Positions 1 through 12,830 of a stretch of 64,000 bases of DNA are shown here, in pieces. The stretch is taken from the NCBI GenBank assembly GCA_013399115.1, contig VXAA01001407.1:613265-677264 (forward strand). Reading direction: 5' to 3'. Position numbers and translations under genes: made by a program. The notes under the pieces are model-generated. The model worked only from the letters and a program-made list of their open reading frames with translations, did not search any database and was not told where the DNA came from. Origin of the DNA: Anseranas semipalmata (taxonomy: Eukaryota > Chordata > Aves > Anseriformes > Anseranatidae). How positions within the stretch are numbered: position 1 is the stretch's first letter; each line of letters opens with the position of its first letter.

Positions 1-2380
1 TGGGACAGATTACTTATTGCACTGTCGGAAGCAGCTCAGTTCCTATGGTGCTGAGGGTGAAATAAGACACCATGAAGCTCTGCCCAGGCCTTAACTTCAG
101 CACATCTCACGTAATTCATCTATAAAAATGAAGATTACGATTAACTGCCTGTATCATGGAAGATGCAATTAGCCAGTTTGAGCCAACTCTGCAGCCGACA
201 TCAGATGGCATTAGACCACACAGTTCTGTTGGTGTGCTGGCGTCCCACCTAACAGCTATTGTACAAACACAGAAGAGTCCCCAGCCCAAAGAGCTTCCAA
301 TCTAGGCATAAGACAAGGGGTTAAAAACAGACATAAGGACAGATGCAATAGCACATAGAAACAGAGTAACACACTTGCCTTGCATAGCAGTGGCTACAAC
401 ACTTTTCAAGTGCAAGACAAGGATGAGTTTAGGATTGTGAATCAAGGCAGCTGCGCAAGAAAACTGCAAGACCCCAAAACTATGAGCTCATTGCTACAGT
501 GGGAATGCCACAGCTCTTCTGGCAGTGCTTTGGCTGATATCAATACTCATAAGCCAGAAATCACATACTTATAAAGTCTGAAGAACAGAGCTGGCCTCAA
601 ATAGCCGTCTGCCATAGCAGACAAGTTTGCTTATGTCCTGCTCTACCACAACCACCTAGCTCTCCACCTGCAGACAAGCTTTGCGGGCCCCTAGATCTGG
701 AACTACCTAACTAGTCATTTGTGAACTTAAATCAGAGAAGCTTTGAGTCCTTCTCAGTGACTATACTGTGATGATCATTGTTTAATTAAGGGATTAGCCA
801 CATTTAGGACTAGATAGCCACAGCTTTTTCCCCTGCCATAGGACCCAAAGTGAGAAACCTGAATGGGATGACGATGCTGAAATCATTACAGTGTCTCATT
901 TATCATCATTCTGGGATTTTCTTCCGAAAAAGGAACTTTCTTAATTGCTTGTTAAACCAGCTTTAGGGACACTTCACATCCTTAGGTGGCTCAAAGCAGC
1001 TGAACAGATGAGAAAAATCTGATTATTGATACATCCAGAGTTCTAGACTTGATTTCCATGGCCAAATTCATGGTCAATTTATAACCAAAGCACAGGATAT
1101 AATGATGCTTTTCCAGATGAGAGGGAATAACTCAGGGAAAGAGCCCTCCCCCCTTTTAGAAAACTACTAAAATCGAGAGATTTGACAACAAGGAGTTTGA
1201 CAACATACTAAAATATGCCAAATGTAAAAGGAATGCTGCCCAACGTACAGCAAGAACGGAAAGTTTTCTTTTTGCAAGTAAATGAATGGAATAATGCAAA
1301 GAACAATAACCAATGATGTTTGAACATTAAGTTCTGGTCTTAACTCAAGAATATTTTTACATACAGTTGCCTATCAATGTCCTGTCATTAATGATAAAAT
1401 GGACCCCATGCAAATCATGGTTTAAATATTGTTAGCAGCATTTCAAACAGAATTCTTGTGATAGTAGAAGTCAGTCATTAGATCTGACCATTTGAGAGTG
1501 AAAAAGAAATATTTGCTCAGACTTCACAGGGTCATTTTGGCATTGAAGGGGAAGATAAAAGCAGGAATCTTTTACAATATGAGCTATCAAATCAAAGCAA
1601 ATAGGGATTCCACTCACTGATAATCTAACAGAAAAGAGACAGTTATAAAACACATTCAGCACTGTTTGTTCTAGACAACGTGGTTCTGTCTCTGCCAGAT
1701 TATATGCTGTTAATTAAAACCACAGAACACTAACAAAAATCTTGAAGAAACGAGAAAGAAAACATTATTTCAACAAAAAGCCAGTGCTAACTACAGCACC
1801 ATGGACACTGCACTCGGTGTTTATCAGCACACTTTATTTTGATCATTTCAATTATATTTCGAGGTGTCCAAAAGCATTCATTTCAATTGTTCAGAAAGAT
1901 CCATCCATAACCATTTCCTCTTAATCTAAAAATGATTAAAAAGCACTACATTTGTTTGCTCAACCATTCTATCTTTTTTTTTTGTTTTAAATCTAATGCT
2001 TTATTTTAGCATAAGCATACTGTATTAAACCTAAGATTACAGCAGTATGCCATTGCAAGCAAGCATGAATTGAAAAATTATTTTCTATGTATACTGTCAA
2101 AACCAAAACTTACATCATGAAATGTATTTTCATCACCTCAATAAAGATGCATGAAATGTGGGGGAAGAGTCATTAAAACATCAGGAATTATTGTTATTTT
2201 GACCATATAGACAGCAACATGAACACAAATGCACGACGTTAGTAACTGTTTTCAGTAAGAAACATATTGCCTGAAGTCAGCTGGATCCACAGTAATTCTT
2301 GCCAAAAAAATAGAGAAAGATATATGAAGTAATACCATACTCACTATTTAAAGACGAAGAATTTTGCTAGCAATTTGCAC

Positions 2381-2413
2381 AGTATATTGGTTTGCAGAGT
2401 ATATTGGTTTACA
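2381..2413. repeat. 17-bp-period direct repeat
   Basis: AGTATATTGGTTTGCA is followed at an offset of 17 bases by AGTATATTGGTTTACA, with one mismatch over 16 bases. It looks like a small local duplication in intron 11. Confidence 0.8.
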
Positions 2414-2605
2414 TAGTCTTATGCCAGTGAGTACTCATTTGGCATGATACTCAAGGGGATTTAACTAGGTATAGGTTCTTCAAGGGGTCTTACCAGTCTC
2501 TTTAAACTTCGTAAAAATCAAGCTACTTTGTGTACAGAGTTTAAACACAGTGTCCAGAGACTTTATTTTTCATTTTGTGCAGTAAATTTACAATACATCT
2601 GTGAC

Positions 2606-2704
2606 ACTATGGAACATGGTTTAGTGACGGGACTCAGTAGGTCAGGCTGATGGTTGGACTTTGCGATCTTGAAGGTCTTTTCCAACCTAGATGATTCTGT
2701 GATG
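2606..2704 (+). repeat. CR1 LINE 3' end
   Basis: The segment contains the CR1 tail signatures GGTTGGACTTTGCGATCTTG, AAGGTCTTTTCCAACCTAG and ATGATTCTGTGATG, preceded by GAACATGGTTTAGTG. This is the standard 5'-truncated form of the chicken repeat 1 retrotransposon, in plus orientation. It supports a bird or other sauropsid source. Confidence 0.9.
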
Positions 2705-3859
2705 CTAAAGATAGTATTTCCCTAAAAAATTACCTATTAGGAAGCAGAAAGAAATACTAAACATTTATATACCAGAACTGATTAAACAAGCCACTGCCAA
2801 ATGAGCTGTTGAACATTAAGAATGGGAAACTACAGAAATTAATAACAGACATGAATGAACTTAGTTTTGATTCAGTGGCATCTCTGTAAGATTAATAGAG
2901 AATAGAGAGCTCTTTTTAATGTTCTTTAAACAGATGAGAAATCATTATATAAAGATATATTGGATTGAGAGTTCTTCATTTTCTTCTCTTCCTTTTTCAG
3001 CTCAATTCAACCCACTTCTCCCATTCCTTCTCATTTACATGTTTAGAGGTTGGATTAATTTCTTTTGACTACCTTCAGCTAATGTCCAATGTAAAGTTAA
3101 AAAAGGTTCCAAAATGTAATGGTTATACGAACACAGACATGGAAACAACCTCTTGGTAACTGCGGCTCAACTACTAGTGGCAATGATTTTCCACTGCTTT
3201 AAGATGTAAATAGAACAAAAGACTCAATGAAGTGAAACAGGGAACAGATGACAATAGAGGACCACACTGATTAGAGAGAAAGCAAGCAGTGAGAAGTCCA
3301 AAGAAGAGGTGTGGTATTGCTACAGTCCAGTTTTATATTTCGCTCTTACAACAGAACAGACCACAGAGATAATTAAACAAACAGTGAAGAGCCAAGTCTT
3401 AAACACTACACTGTTTACTGCATTTTTCAAACTGTTACAGTTCATTTTCTAGGTGAGATCTGACAGATACTTAGATTGCCCCACCTGAATCTGCATATTA
3501 AGCTTATAAAACTTCTCATGCAGGAGAAGTGCAGTCACTCTTCTATCCACTACTACCCTATTCTGTATTTCTGCATGCACCTGCTGCAAATTTGTTTTTC
3601 TACATGCTAATCACTTTCCTGCTTGAACATCAGGTCTCAAAGTGCTTCTGTATTTTTGCTTCCTCAAAGTAGCAGTGACATGATTAACTGCAACAGTAAT
3701 CTTTCCACATGAAAGATTTCCCTTTTCTAATTCCACAGAAACAGGGCTATATTTGCTACATTATTTATTTCAGAAACACATTTAAAATACAGCAAGGAGT
3801 ACATCCTGCAAAACAAACAAACAAACCCTGCATTATTATTACTAGGCACAAGAATCGTC

Positions 3860-3940
3860 TTATTGAATTCAATGGGAATATTCACCTACATATAAAAATA
3901 AGTAAATAAGGAATAATTTTTGTATAAGCAAGCAGGACAC
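3860..3940. repeat. Possible half of an ancient palindromic amniote element
   Basis: ATTGAATTCAATGGGAATAT followed by TTCACCTACATA, AAATAAGTA and TATAAGCAAGCAGGACA resembles the right half of a palindromic non-autonomous element common in turtles and crocodilians (attgaagtcaatggga, then actcatatgcataa, then a gcaggatc end). The match is from memory and degenerate. See also 60236-60342. Confidence 0.35.
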
Positions 3941-6045
3941 TGAAATTCAATTTAAAGTGGACTTCAGCCTAGAAGCCTAAAAGTTCTTTGTCGTACTGGC
4001 CAAAAGATGGCATTTTCTTTCTGTGATCCAATGCAAGTGAGGAAACAAACTTTGCCTCACTTTTTTTAAGCCACAACGATGCCAAATGCTAGCCCTGTCA
4101 GCAATACAGAAGATATCCCCTCACTTTTGCCAGAAGATTTACATTACCTGTTAAAAGGAAGTATTCTTCACACTGCCAATTGAAAGTCACCTTCCAGTTG
4201 TGTCCCCAAATAACCGCGTAATACTTACTTGTGTATTTATGGCTTTCAAAATTTAATGTTTATTCTGGAATTACCTTTCCATGGTTTATGGATAAGCTAA
4301 TTCATATGTTGCAAATAAATATATAATTGACCAGGAAATAGTCCTACTAATACCAAATCCAAGCATCCTTAGATCAAGGGTTTTACAGTATGCCTCAGCT
4401 CCTGAAAATGTCTGCATGCTTCTGTTCTTTGATAGACTACGGATTGCTTTTAAGACCTGAAACTAGAGCTATTTGCACTCAATTTGACTTTTCCCTACTC
4501 ATTTGTTTTCATAGCTGGTGCTGTATTTTTGTTAAGTAGCTGGGAATACTTGCATAATGGTTGCTTATTTCCTTATCAACTAATCTGAGTGACCATACTG
4601 TACATGAGATGACTTTAAGGAAATAAAACGCTCCACTACTGGGGACATCAGAACAGAATAATTCATCCTGGATTCTCCCATGCACAGCATAGCTTTCATG
4701 CCTGAATTAAATACACACACTGACATGGATCTGAAATGACTAGTTTTCTGTATAATAGAAATGGTTAGTAAACAGGTTTGCACACAGAGATATCTATTGC
4801 TCAGTTCTAAATTTGATGCTTATTTTTATGCCCACATGTCAAACATTCAGGTCGTACTAATGCATATAACCAGCTCATAAATATTTGTTCCCTAGGGCTT
4901 TGAAATAAGAATGAAAAATAAGCATTTGTCCAAATAATTCATGGAAATCGATGAGTCTGCAGCATCCAGCAGCATGTGTTCCTAGCGAAACGCTGCACAG
5001 CAGCTTGCTTTTCAGCCACCCCAAATGTAAGCAGACTGCACAACCCAACAGCGAAACAAATGTTAAAATCTTGTGAAATTCAAACTTTTTGGGAAGGTCT
5101 GTTAACTGAATGCCAAATACACCAACTGACACTGGCAAACACAGGGTTTTTACTAACTTTTTGCCAAACCCTCGTATCTATAGAACTGTCTGGCATTGTT
5201 TCAGGCATTTAATCAACTGCATACAAAGTAAATGCACTTCCAAGTGAACAGTCCTCAGGCTCTACAATGTTTGGGCACCCAAGCTTCAAAGGGACACATT
5301 TCAATTAATATTTTACCAGTTTTGCATTTAATCCAGTTTATCCAGTTTTGAATCTAGAACCAAAAAGTCTTACAAAACAAACAAACAAAGTGATCTGTAC
5401 CTTCTTCCTCCCTAGTATAGGCTTGATTCAAGGCAAATACGGGGATATGTTTCATGACCTAGAGCAATCTAGGAATTTGAACAAAGGTTACAGCCAAAAA
5501 ACCAAGGAAGTAAAAGAGAAATACGTATGTTACTAAAAGACTAGGGTGCTAGTTTGGTAAGACTTTTTCCAGTTGATACATATTACCTATATCCTAAGGT
5601 CTCCCACGTGTGTCCATAATAAAAAAAAAACCTCTCACATGTTACTAAAGCTGACCTAAAAATAATGGAGCACCTTTCTATATGAAACATATCAACGAAG
5701 GTGACAATGAGAAATAACTGAATGCTTCTCAAATCCAAAAAGAATAAATGTAAACTCCTAGCATCAAAGCTTATTTCTCTTAAAGAAAGCCTGCAATACT
5801 GTGGTAAACTGAAGTTTAAAAAAAGCTGTGCAAAGGAAACTTCTAGATCTGGTTTTGCTGCTCCGTTGTTCTTGTCTGAGGCTTGAGGAAATTTATGACT
5901 TCCTTCTCCTGCTTGTACCACTACGAAATCTTCCAGAATAAAAGTCTCCTAAATTTTCTTCATACAAATATATGTACATGTAGGTGATTCAGCTGAAATT
6001 GAAACTCCTTTTGTTTGGGGGCAGGGAAGGCTCCCCAAATCCTAC

Positions 6046-6069
6046 TTTTTTTTTTTTTTTTTAAAAAAA
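6046..6069. repeat. T17/A7 homopolymer pair
   Basis: A run of 17 T is followed directly by 7 A. It is a low-complexity tract inside intron 11. Confidence 0.9.
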
Positions 6070-7066
6070 GCCCTTTCTAAAGGGGCTATAAAAAGTAAGT
6101 TTGTGCTTCTCTGTTATTTATATCACAGAGAAAGAAGGCCTGAAAATTGGCACCAGGCATTTCTGCATGTTTTGTACCTCAGAAAATTAAGTATGCCAAG
6201 AATTTTAATCTGTGGTTTCACTGTAGAAATCCGAGGATTTCTAGGAATAGAAGGGGAAGAAACACTCATTCCTCTGCTACAGTGGTGAATGAGCTTGATC
6301 TTTCGTGCCCTGTCATGCACTTACTATGGCAAATAATAAGAATTTGACAAGAGTTCAAATTAGACAGCGACAGACATTTTTAAGGCATTCAAAAAAAATC
6401 TTTTGCAATTCTCAAGCCATTTTTCCTTAGGAAGCTATAGTGCGATTAAATGTTCGTTCTCCTAAGAATTTGAGAATAACTTGAAAACATGGAGATAACA
6501 TTTTAGCATAAAATATATGTGGAAAATCTTCTAAAAGGAAAAAAACTCACAAAATAAAAAAAATACAGGCCTATTTCAGATCATTTTTATATACCACAAG
6601 GCAGTCATAAAGATAAAAACAGATCTTTTCTTCCAATGCAGATCATTATATGACTGTTTGCGAAGGTGCTGCTGAAATTGAAAGGCTGGTATTTCATGTA
6701 ATAAGTATTTCAAAATTTGCACTTTACAGCTATTCCACTGGAAAATGGTGGAGGGACTGATATAATTCTCAACAGGCAAATACTCCCACACATTGTCTCC
6801 ATGTGAAAATCTTGAGCCTATCAACCACCAGCTGCCCACAGACATTAGCTAAAAACTAAAGCCTTGTGTCACAGCCAAGTGAACTTTTCTTTAGGTCAAC
6901 ACAAAGATTTACTGGCACTCAGAACAGTATACACCAACTTCAAGGTAAAAGAGTTTGACGCAAATATCCAAGATAGCCCTATCAGCTCCATATTTCAGCT
7001 CCTCCCACCTGGATTGGCTTCTCTTGGCTAAGTCAACTAATGCACAATTCACTAGCCTTGACTTAC

Positions 7067-7187
7067 TGTGAGATGTGAGTTATTGGGGTCAACAGTGTTT
7101 CACCCTCCAGGTCAAGCTCATCGGCAAAGCTGTTGGTCCTGATGAAGGGTCCTGTGTTCACATCTAAAAACGGCGGGCTTTTTTTCA
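7067..7187 (-). CDS. KCNQ1: KCNQ1 exon 11: linker leading to helix B
   Basis: This 121-bp exon completes V465, then reads [20 protein letters not shown], then [19 protein letters not shown] and the first two bases of Q505. The RTNSF motif and the block [16 protein letters not shown] are nearly identical to human and lead into helix B, which contacts the calmodulin N-lobe. The segment before them is diverged. The acceptor is TATTTCCTCACAG and the donor is CA|GTAAGT. It is the last coding exon found in the window. Its partner, exon 12 (helix B), was searched for below 7066 and not seen. Confidence 0.97.
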
Positions 7188-8416
7188 CTGTGAGGAAATA
7201 TGCAGATAACAGTTAAAGCAATAACATTTGGCTTTTTCAAGGAAGATCTACTGCTTGTTTAGATCTCTGAAATATTGTACATTTTAACAGAATACTGAAA
7301 ACAGAAGTTACTACAAAAAATGTGCATATACCCCAGAGTTCATGAAAAGTAAAACTAATTCTTCTACTTGAAGCACTTCAACTTCTTAGGACTTAAAGAT
7401 CTTTTTTTTTTTCCTTTATTTGTTATTCATACTCCTCACACACTAGCAATTAGAGTATCCATATCGCAGGCAAATTCATGCATTATAAAGGTTATTGCAC
7501 AGTAACTTTTGTATAATCAGCCATACCATGGACCACTGTATGTTCTACAGCAGCAGCATGAGAGCACTTCAATGACAAGATCAGTTTCTTTTTATGTCAT
7601 CTCTACTTCATGTTTTAATTGATGAAATCAGCTTCTGGGGTGTAGCTACTGTGACTAAGATCAAGAAAATAGGCCTAGATCCTCGGCAGGAGGATCGAGG
7701 AGCCCGGGCATTTTCATGGTGAGAAGTCAGCTGCTGTCACACACCGAGTGGGTTTACAGGGTCCCAGGCACTCTCACACTTCAGCACAAGGATGCCTCAT
7801 CTGTCAACCCAGACATAAGCTAGGTGTAGAGATGTCCAGTTCATTCAGGAGGAGGTCCTTAGTGGGAAGGCTATTTTGCAAAGTGTCAGATACTAGAAGT
7901 TTTTAGGGATAAAATTACTTTTATACCAACACTTCCATGCATCCAAGAAATTAGGCAGAGTAGTAGAGATTTCATTTTTAAATTCAGGTTCCTAAATTCT
8001 GCCAGACTAACATTAAGAACCTTAAGTACTTTTTTTTGAGTGTGGTCCTAACATTTGTCAGAGAAGCCACAAAATTTCTGTATATATAAAACCACTATTG
8101 TAGTTATACTTGACTATAAACAAATTGCATAGAGAATAAAAATGACAGTGAGCAAAATTCTGTAGAAATTCCCTAACATGCAACTATTTTACTCCAGTAA
8201 GTAGTTACCCTCATATGCAACAAGAAGGCAAGATGGTACCTCAACCCACTAGGTCTCTGAGAACACTGAGATGAAAAGCTGTTTAACAAAAGGCAAATAT
8301 AGTCCTTCCTTTCCTCTTCTTATTTTAAAATTTTCTAAGATGATCGTAACCAAGATCACGGTCTGTTCCGGTGACCAGTGAAGCCCTCTGCTCTTTACTC
8401 TCTCATTCTTAAATGC

Positions 8417-9082
8417 ATGTTGTTGCTTCAGCATAAGGGAGGAACCACTTCAAAACACTTCCATTCAGCCTGCTTGCACAGAGCGAGGAGGGGCCAAGAA
8501 GAATATGACATTAATGAGGGGTTCCCTTCCCCGAAGTGCCTTGAAGCAAAGCTACAGCAGAGCAGCAGGGAGCATACGCTGCCTCAGGTACATCAGGCAT
8601 ATCGCTTTGAGAGCAGAGAGTCCAGGGAGAAGACTGACTCCAGGAATTACAAACTCCCTCGTGACCTATACATCCAGGCTGCAAAAGTACACTGCTTGCC
8701 ATCGGGGACTGGACTGCAAAGTGTTTTGTTCAATAGATCGCTTGGCACTTTAGTAGGACGAGGCAGTTTGTTACTTAGGTCTACAGCTTGTCCAAAGCTA
8801 ATTTTCCAACAACGAAAACAACAACAAAATCCTACACCTATCTCAAGGCTTCAGTGTAAAAATTCTGCCCAAGCTGAACAGAAAACTTCTAAACCAATAA
8901 AACATCAGCATTTTTTAGCCCTCATCTTTAAACAAAGATTGCTGAGACCTTGTGAAAATGGTGAAGCAGAAGACAAGAAGCTGAAGCTTGCCATAGTCTC
9001 TGCCACTCCGGTACAAAGATCAGCTATTAGCATCTTCTCTCTCTTCAGATTTGACCTACAGCTTCCTAAACATCTAATATAA
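8417..9082 (+). other. Unrecognised 221-codon open frame, probably non-coding
   Basis: This is the longest open frame in the window, antisense to KCNQ1 and inside intron 10. From the first ATG it runs MLLLQHKGGTTSKHFHSACL to a final FRFDLQLPKHLI. I recognise no domain, signal peptide or transmembrane helix. It is rich in K, R, Q and S with scattered Cys, like translated intron sequence. It could be part of a long non-coding RNA or a chance frame. No promoter or splice structure supports it as a gene. Confidence 0.15.
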
Positions 9083-9259
9083 ATGACGTAAAAATAAATT
9101 CATAGCCACTCTGGAGGACTGTTTCTCACAAAGCATCGTTAAAAAAAAGTATGTTAAAAAAGGCTAGAAAAAAAGAAGCTTTAGAAATTCATTTTCAATG
9201 GATAATAATAAGTGAAAAGAAACAGGAAACAGATACAGGAAGGGATATTTACCATAATT

Positions 9260-9394
9260 CAGGGGTCCCCAAACTTTATTTTCTGCATATTTGATGGCTA
9301 GCAGTAGCAGCTATGACTATGCAACTGACAGTGCTGATTCAAGTACTACTTTCAAATGGCAGAGAATATACTCCCCCTAACATAAGAACCCCTG
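9260..9394. repeat. Possible short hAT-like MITE remnant
   Basis: The left end CAGGGGTCCCCAAACTTT resembles hAT (Charlie-type) terminal repeats. The right end AAGAACCCCTG is its inverted partner over CAGGGGT. The enclosed length is about 135 bp. Flanking 8-mers (ccataatt and ctctaaaa) match only partly as a target-site duplication, so this is tentative. Confidence 0.35.
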
Positions 9395-12300
9395 CTCTAA
9401 AAGAGAAGTTCTGAACTTTTTATCAATGATTATAATCACAATAATAAAAAATTACTAATGAGTTTTCTATATTGCCAACACAACAATTTTGGATCCAATA
9501 CGAAATGCATAGAGATGCTTTTCTGGTAGTGGAGTATTTAGCTAGCAAGACAGAAAATACTTTACACTTCCCCTTTTGAAAGGACAATCACAAATTTAAA
9601 ACACTTAAAGCATTTTCCATGGAAAACCTGAGTTTTAACTAATGCATTTAGAAAAATAACCCTGTTCTGCAGAAGGTATCTTTTTTTTTTTTTATTTAAA
9701 CATTTGCAGCTTACAACCCGAAAAACTTTCCAAACTCAAAATTCTAGTGAGATGCCTATGCTTTCTCTAAAAAACAGCACTATAATTTTCTGTGCCACAA
9801 CAGGCAATTCCAGACAGAGCACTGCAAGGTTTTAGTAATTAACGAAGGTGATGGAGCAATGAAATATTATCAGCTTTACCTGGAGAGGAAGGAGCGCTGG
9901 AAGATTGCTGGTCTGTGGAAAAGGATGGCCAGGAGCGCTGACAATCTGAGTCATAGTAAAGATACACATAAAACAGAGATAGGAGAGGGAAAAAAATAAA
10001 AAATAAAAGAAAAAAGTTCCAGACAGGCAGCTGAGGAGATGCAGACATACCTAAAATACAGTGTGTTGTACCTGACACCTTTAAAAATAAAAAATACTGG
10101 GGAAGAGAGTTTCTGGGAAACTTCCAGGATCTATTACATATTAGCAGAATCTTAAATCACCACTAGGGGAGGCATTGTGCCTCTTCAAACATTCTGCAGA
10201 GTGTTGCTGCAAGGTATTGCTCCCTCCATGCCAGCCCTGCTTTGAAAAAAGTAGTCTATATGTTTGCCTCCTCCTTCCTGACTTCACAGTTCCCTCGAGT
10301 GTTTCCCTTTCCAAAGTGTACAACCACGTATGGACCCCTCTTGGTCTGGTTCACAGCATCCACAGCATAGCCAGCTCCTGGCCGGGTTTCACTGTGCCAC
10401 TGATGTTAGAAGTTACCTGACACATCCCATAAAAAGCACTTAATAGCTGCCAACTTCAACCATTTAAGCCAAGTGCCTGCCTCAAGCTGAATTTGTTGGG
10501 GAAAAGTTTCAGGCAAACAAGAGTGGTCAGTGCTGAGAAAGACTCAGCAAAACATAACAGTTACGCTATGTTTAGTTCTTTTAAATAGCATCATCATTTT
10601 AGTAACTACTTCATTGAAAAAATGCCCGTGTATTCATATAGTGGGATGGAGTGATGTTTTTCAGAAGTGTTGACTTTCTCTTATGCAATGAGAAAAACTC
10701 AAACTATAAATGTATTGGAGTTAAAAAAAAAAAAATCAGGGAAAAAAACCACCCAACCCTCATTTTTGCAAGTGCTCTGTCAGGCATGCTCTTCAGTCCT
10801 TGCTGAACTGATGATGCCAGGAGAAAGGATGTATGGAATCTTATTCACAGTTAAGTACAAATATACATTTCCCCTCTATTTCTTTGAGTCCCTGTGAGAA
10901 CAGTGTTAGGTGAACTCTCGGGTCCACTGAGTTTACTCTGCCCGGCTAGGAAATGGCAACTATGGTAGCTGGCAAAGCTCTGACGTTTCCCCCAGATGAA
11001 GAAAGTTTTGTTTATGTGGAACAGATGGCTTCATGGCTCTTGTTCCTCTGCTGAGCTTGTTCCACCATATTCACCCTCAGCAGAGACGCTCCCCTCGAAA
11101 CACAGGAGAAAAGTGGAAGCAGGGAAATGGGCAAACCAAGGTCTGGCCAGGAGATACTGGGAGATTCGGTTTGGGTTGTGCTGTTTTACAACCTCAACTA
11201 CACCTATGTTCCATGTGGGTTCAAAGGAGAAACTGAACCGTGTATTTTCAGATGTTTCAGTCCAAATCCGAGGATCCTTGCACTTGATTAATGAAAAGAA
11301 GCCTCTGTTGTCTTTCGTGGACGCTGTGCAGAAAATTTACAGGTGCCTTACAGCACCCTCACTAAATCACAGTTGTTTTTTTTTGCCTAGACCTAGCTCG
11401 AATCCTAGAGTCTTTGGGGAACACTCAGTTGTTAAGAAAGTGCCTAAACAAGCACATTAGAAACATCACAGGACTACATGGCTGCTTAAGTGATCACAGA
11501 ATCCAGACAGACAGTAAAATAAATTATTTAATTTATGGGTCCCCATCTGTTCATGAATATCTACAGAGCATTTTCACAGGAACAGATGCATCTACTTCAG
11601 AGTGCACAATTTTGGAGGTCAAATCTGGACATTTCTCCCATCCCAATCTATTTGTTTAGAAATCAATTCTTAGTTATCTGAGCATATAACTTAATTACTA
11701 GATGAACTATAGTTTACATTATGTTTATATTATCTTTTTCTATTGATTATACGTACACTAGCAATTTTTCTCATTTGTGAAGAAACAACAGTCTACTCAA
11801 ATATTTCACGAGTGCTCACTTTTCTCTTTGTAATGAAACTGTGTGTGCAATTGCAATTACAAGTGTAAGAACATAAATTTTGGTCTGTCTAGATCTCCTT
11901 GGCTGCAAAAGATATCTTAGAAACTATATGGGACTAGACACACATAAAAAGCACTGCAAAAAATGTTACATTGTCATAAGCTGGCATGCCATAAATAAAA
12001 TTTTCCTCAACTTACCAAGCAATTTTAACATTCCTGTTTGTCCTGTATACTTGTAACAGTTTAGAGAGAACAGAACACAGATAAAAAAAGAGAAAAGATA
12101 AGTGTCAGAAGAAATTAGAGAAAATCCTTTTATTGAAAGCTATAGAGCTGATTTTTGAAGTGGCGTTAGTAGGCTGCCTGCAAATTATATTGTCCTTTAG
12201 AAACTTAGTGATAAAAGGTAGGACTTTGCAAATCACAGCATTTGTGCAGTTCATTCATTGGGAAGATAGATATCTGTACTCAAAGCCTGTTACACAGGGT

Positions 12301-12808
12301 AAACTTCGCATTTGCCCACCTTCTAACAGTTACATCATTTCTATCGCCAGATGCAATTTGCAATCATTCCTTAACAGAAGCCAAGAAAGAGTGGAAAAGC
12401 ATGGATGTTGCAGAACAAGAAATGTTAAAGAAACATACCATAAAGTACATGGAAGGTGAGACTTTCTGCCTGAATTAAAATATGCCTGGTGCCAGCCCAC
12501 ATTTTAATCTTATTTTAATGGTCATTAAATTTAATCAAGTCTGCAATTTTTTTTATTTTATTTTATGAAAAAAGTGCTTAAGGCATCTATAATCAATAAA
12601 GCATACCTTAAAAATTCAATCTCATTCTTGCTGCCAAAATTGGAGCATACACAAATAAAAACTTTTATTAAAAGTACATTTGTAAAAAAAAAAAAAAACA
12701 TTGTAAGCTCAGAGTTGTTTTGGAAGTTCATTATAACTACAGCATCCATAACTAAGCTATCAATTATGAGGTGACTATTAAACACGGCCCTTTCTTCTTT
12801 TTAACTTG

Positions 12809-12830
12809 CACTGTACCTTTTTGTACAGTG
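12809..12830. other. Perfect 8-bp-stem hairpin
   Basis: CACTGTAC, a 6-base loop CTTTTT, then GTACAGTG form a perfect inverted repeat in intron 10, downstream of exon 10 on the transcript strand. No function is implied by neighbours. Confidence 0.7.

Larger units (their letters stand above)
1..7066 (-). other. KCNQ1: KCNQ1 intron 11 (partial)
   Basis: No coding exon was recognised. Contents include a CR1 3' end (2606-2704), a 17-bp-period direct repeat (2381-2413), a possible ancient palindromic element half (3860-3940) and a T17/A7 run (6046-6069). Short open frames on both strands (up to 112 codons near 5583-5921) resemble no protein I know. Exon 12, expected to encode the LREHH...FVAKKKFQ segment, was not found, so the intron probably continues past position 1. 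Confidence 0.8.

Noticed and set aside
1..7066. Search for KCNQ1 exon 12 (helix B, [20 protein letters not shown])
   Set aside because: No matching 76-bp exon was seen, so the region is treated as intron 11.
10996..11460. 154-codon plus frame in intron 10
   Set aside because: No domain or homologue recognised, no promoter or splice support, and an overlapping frame in another phase.
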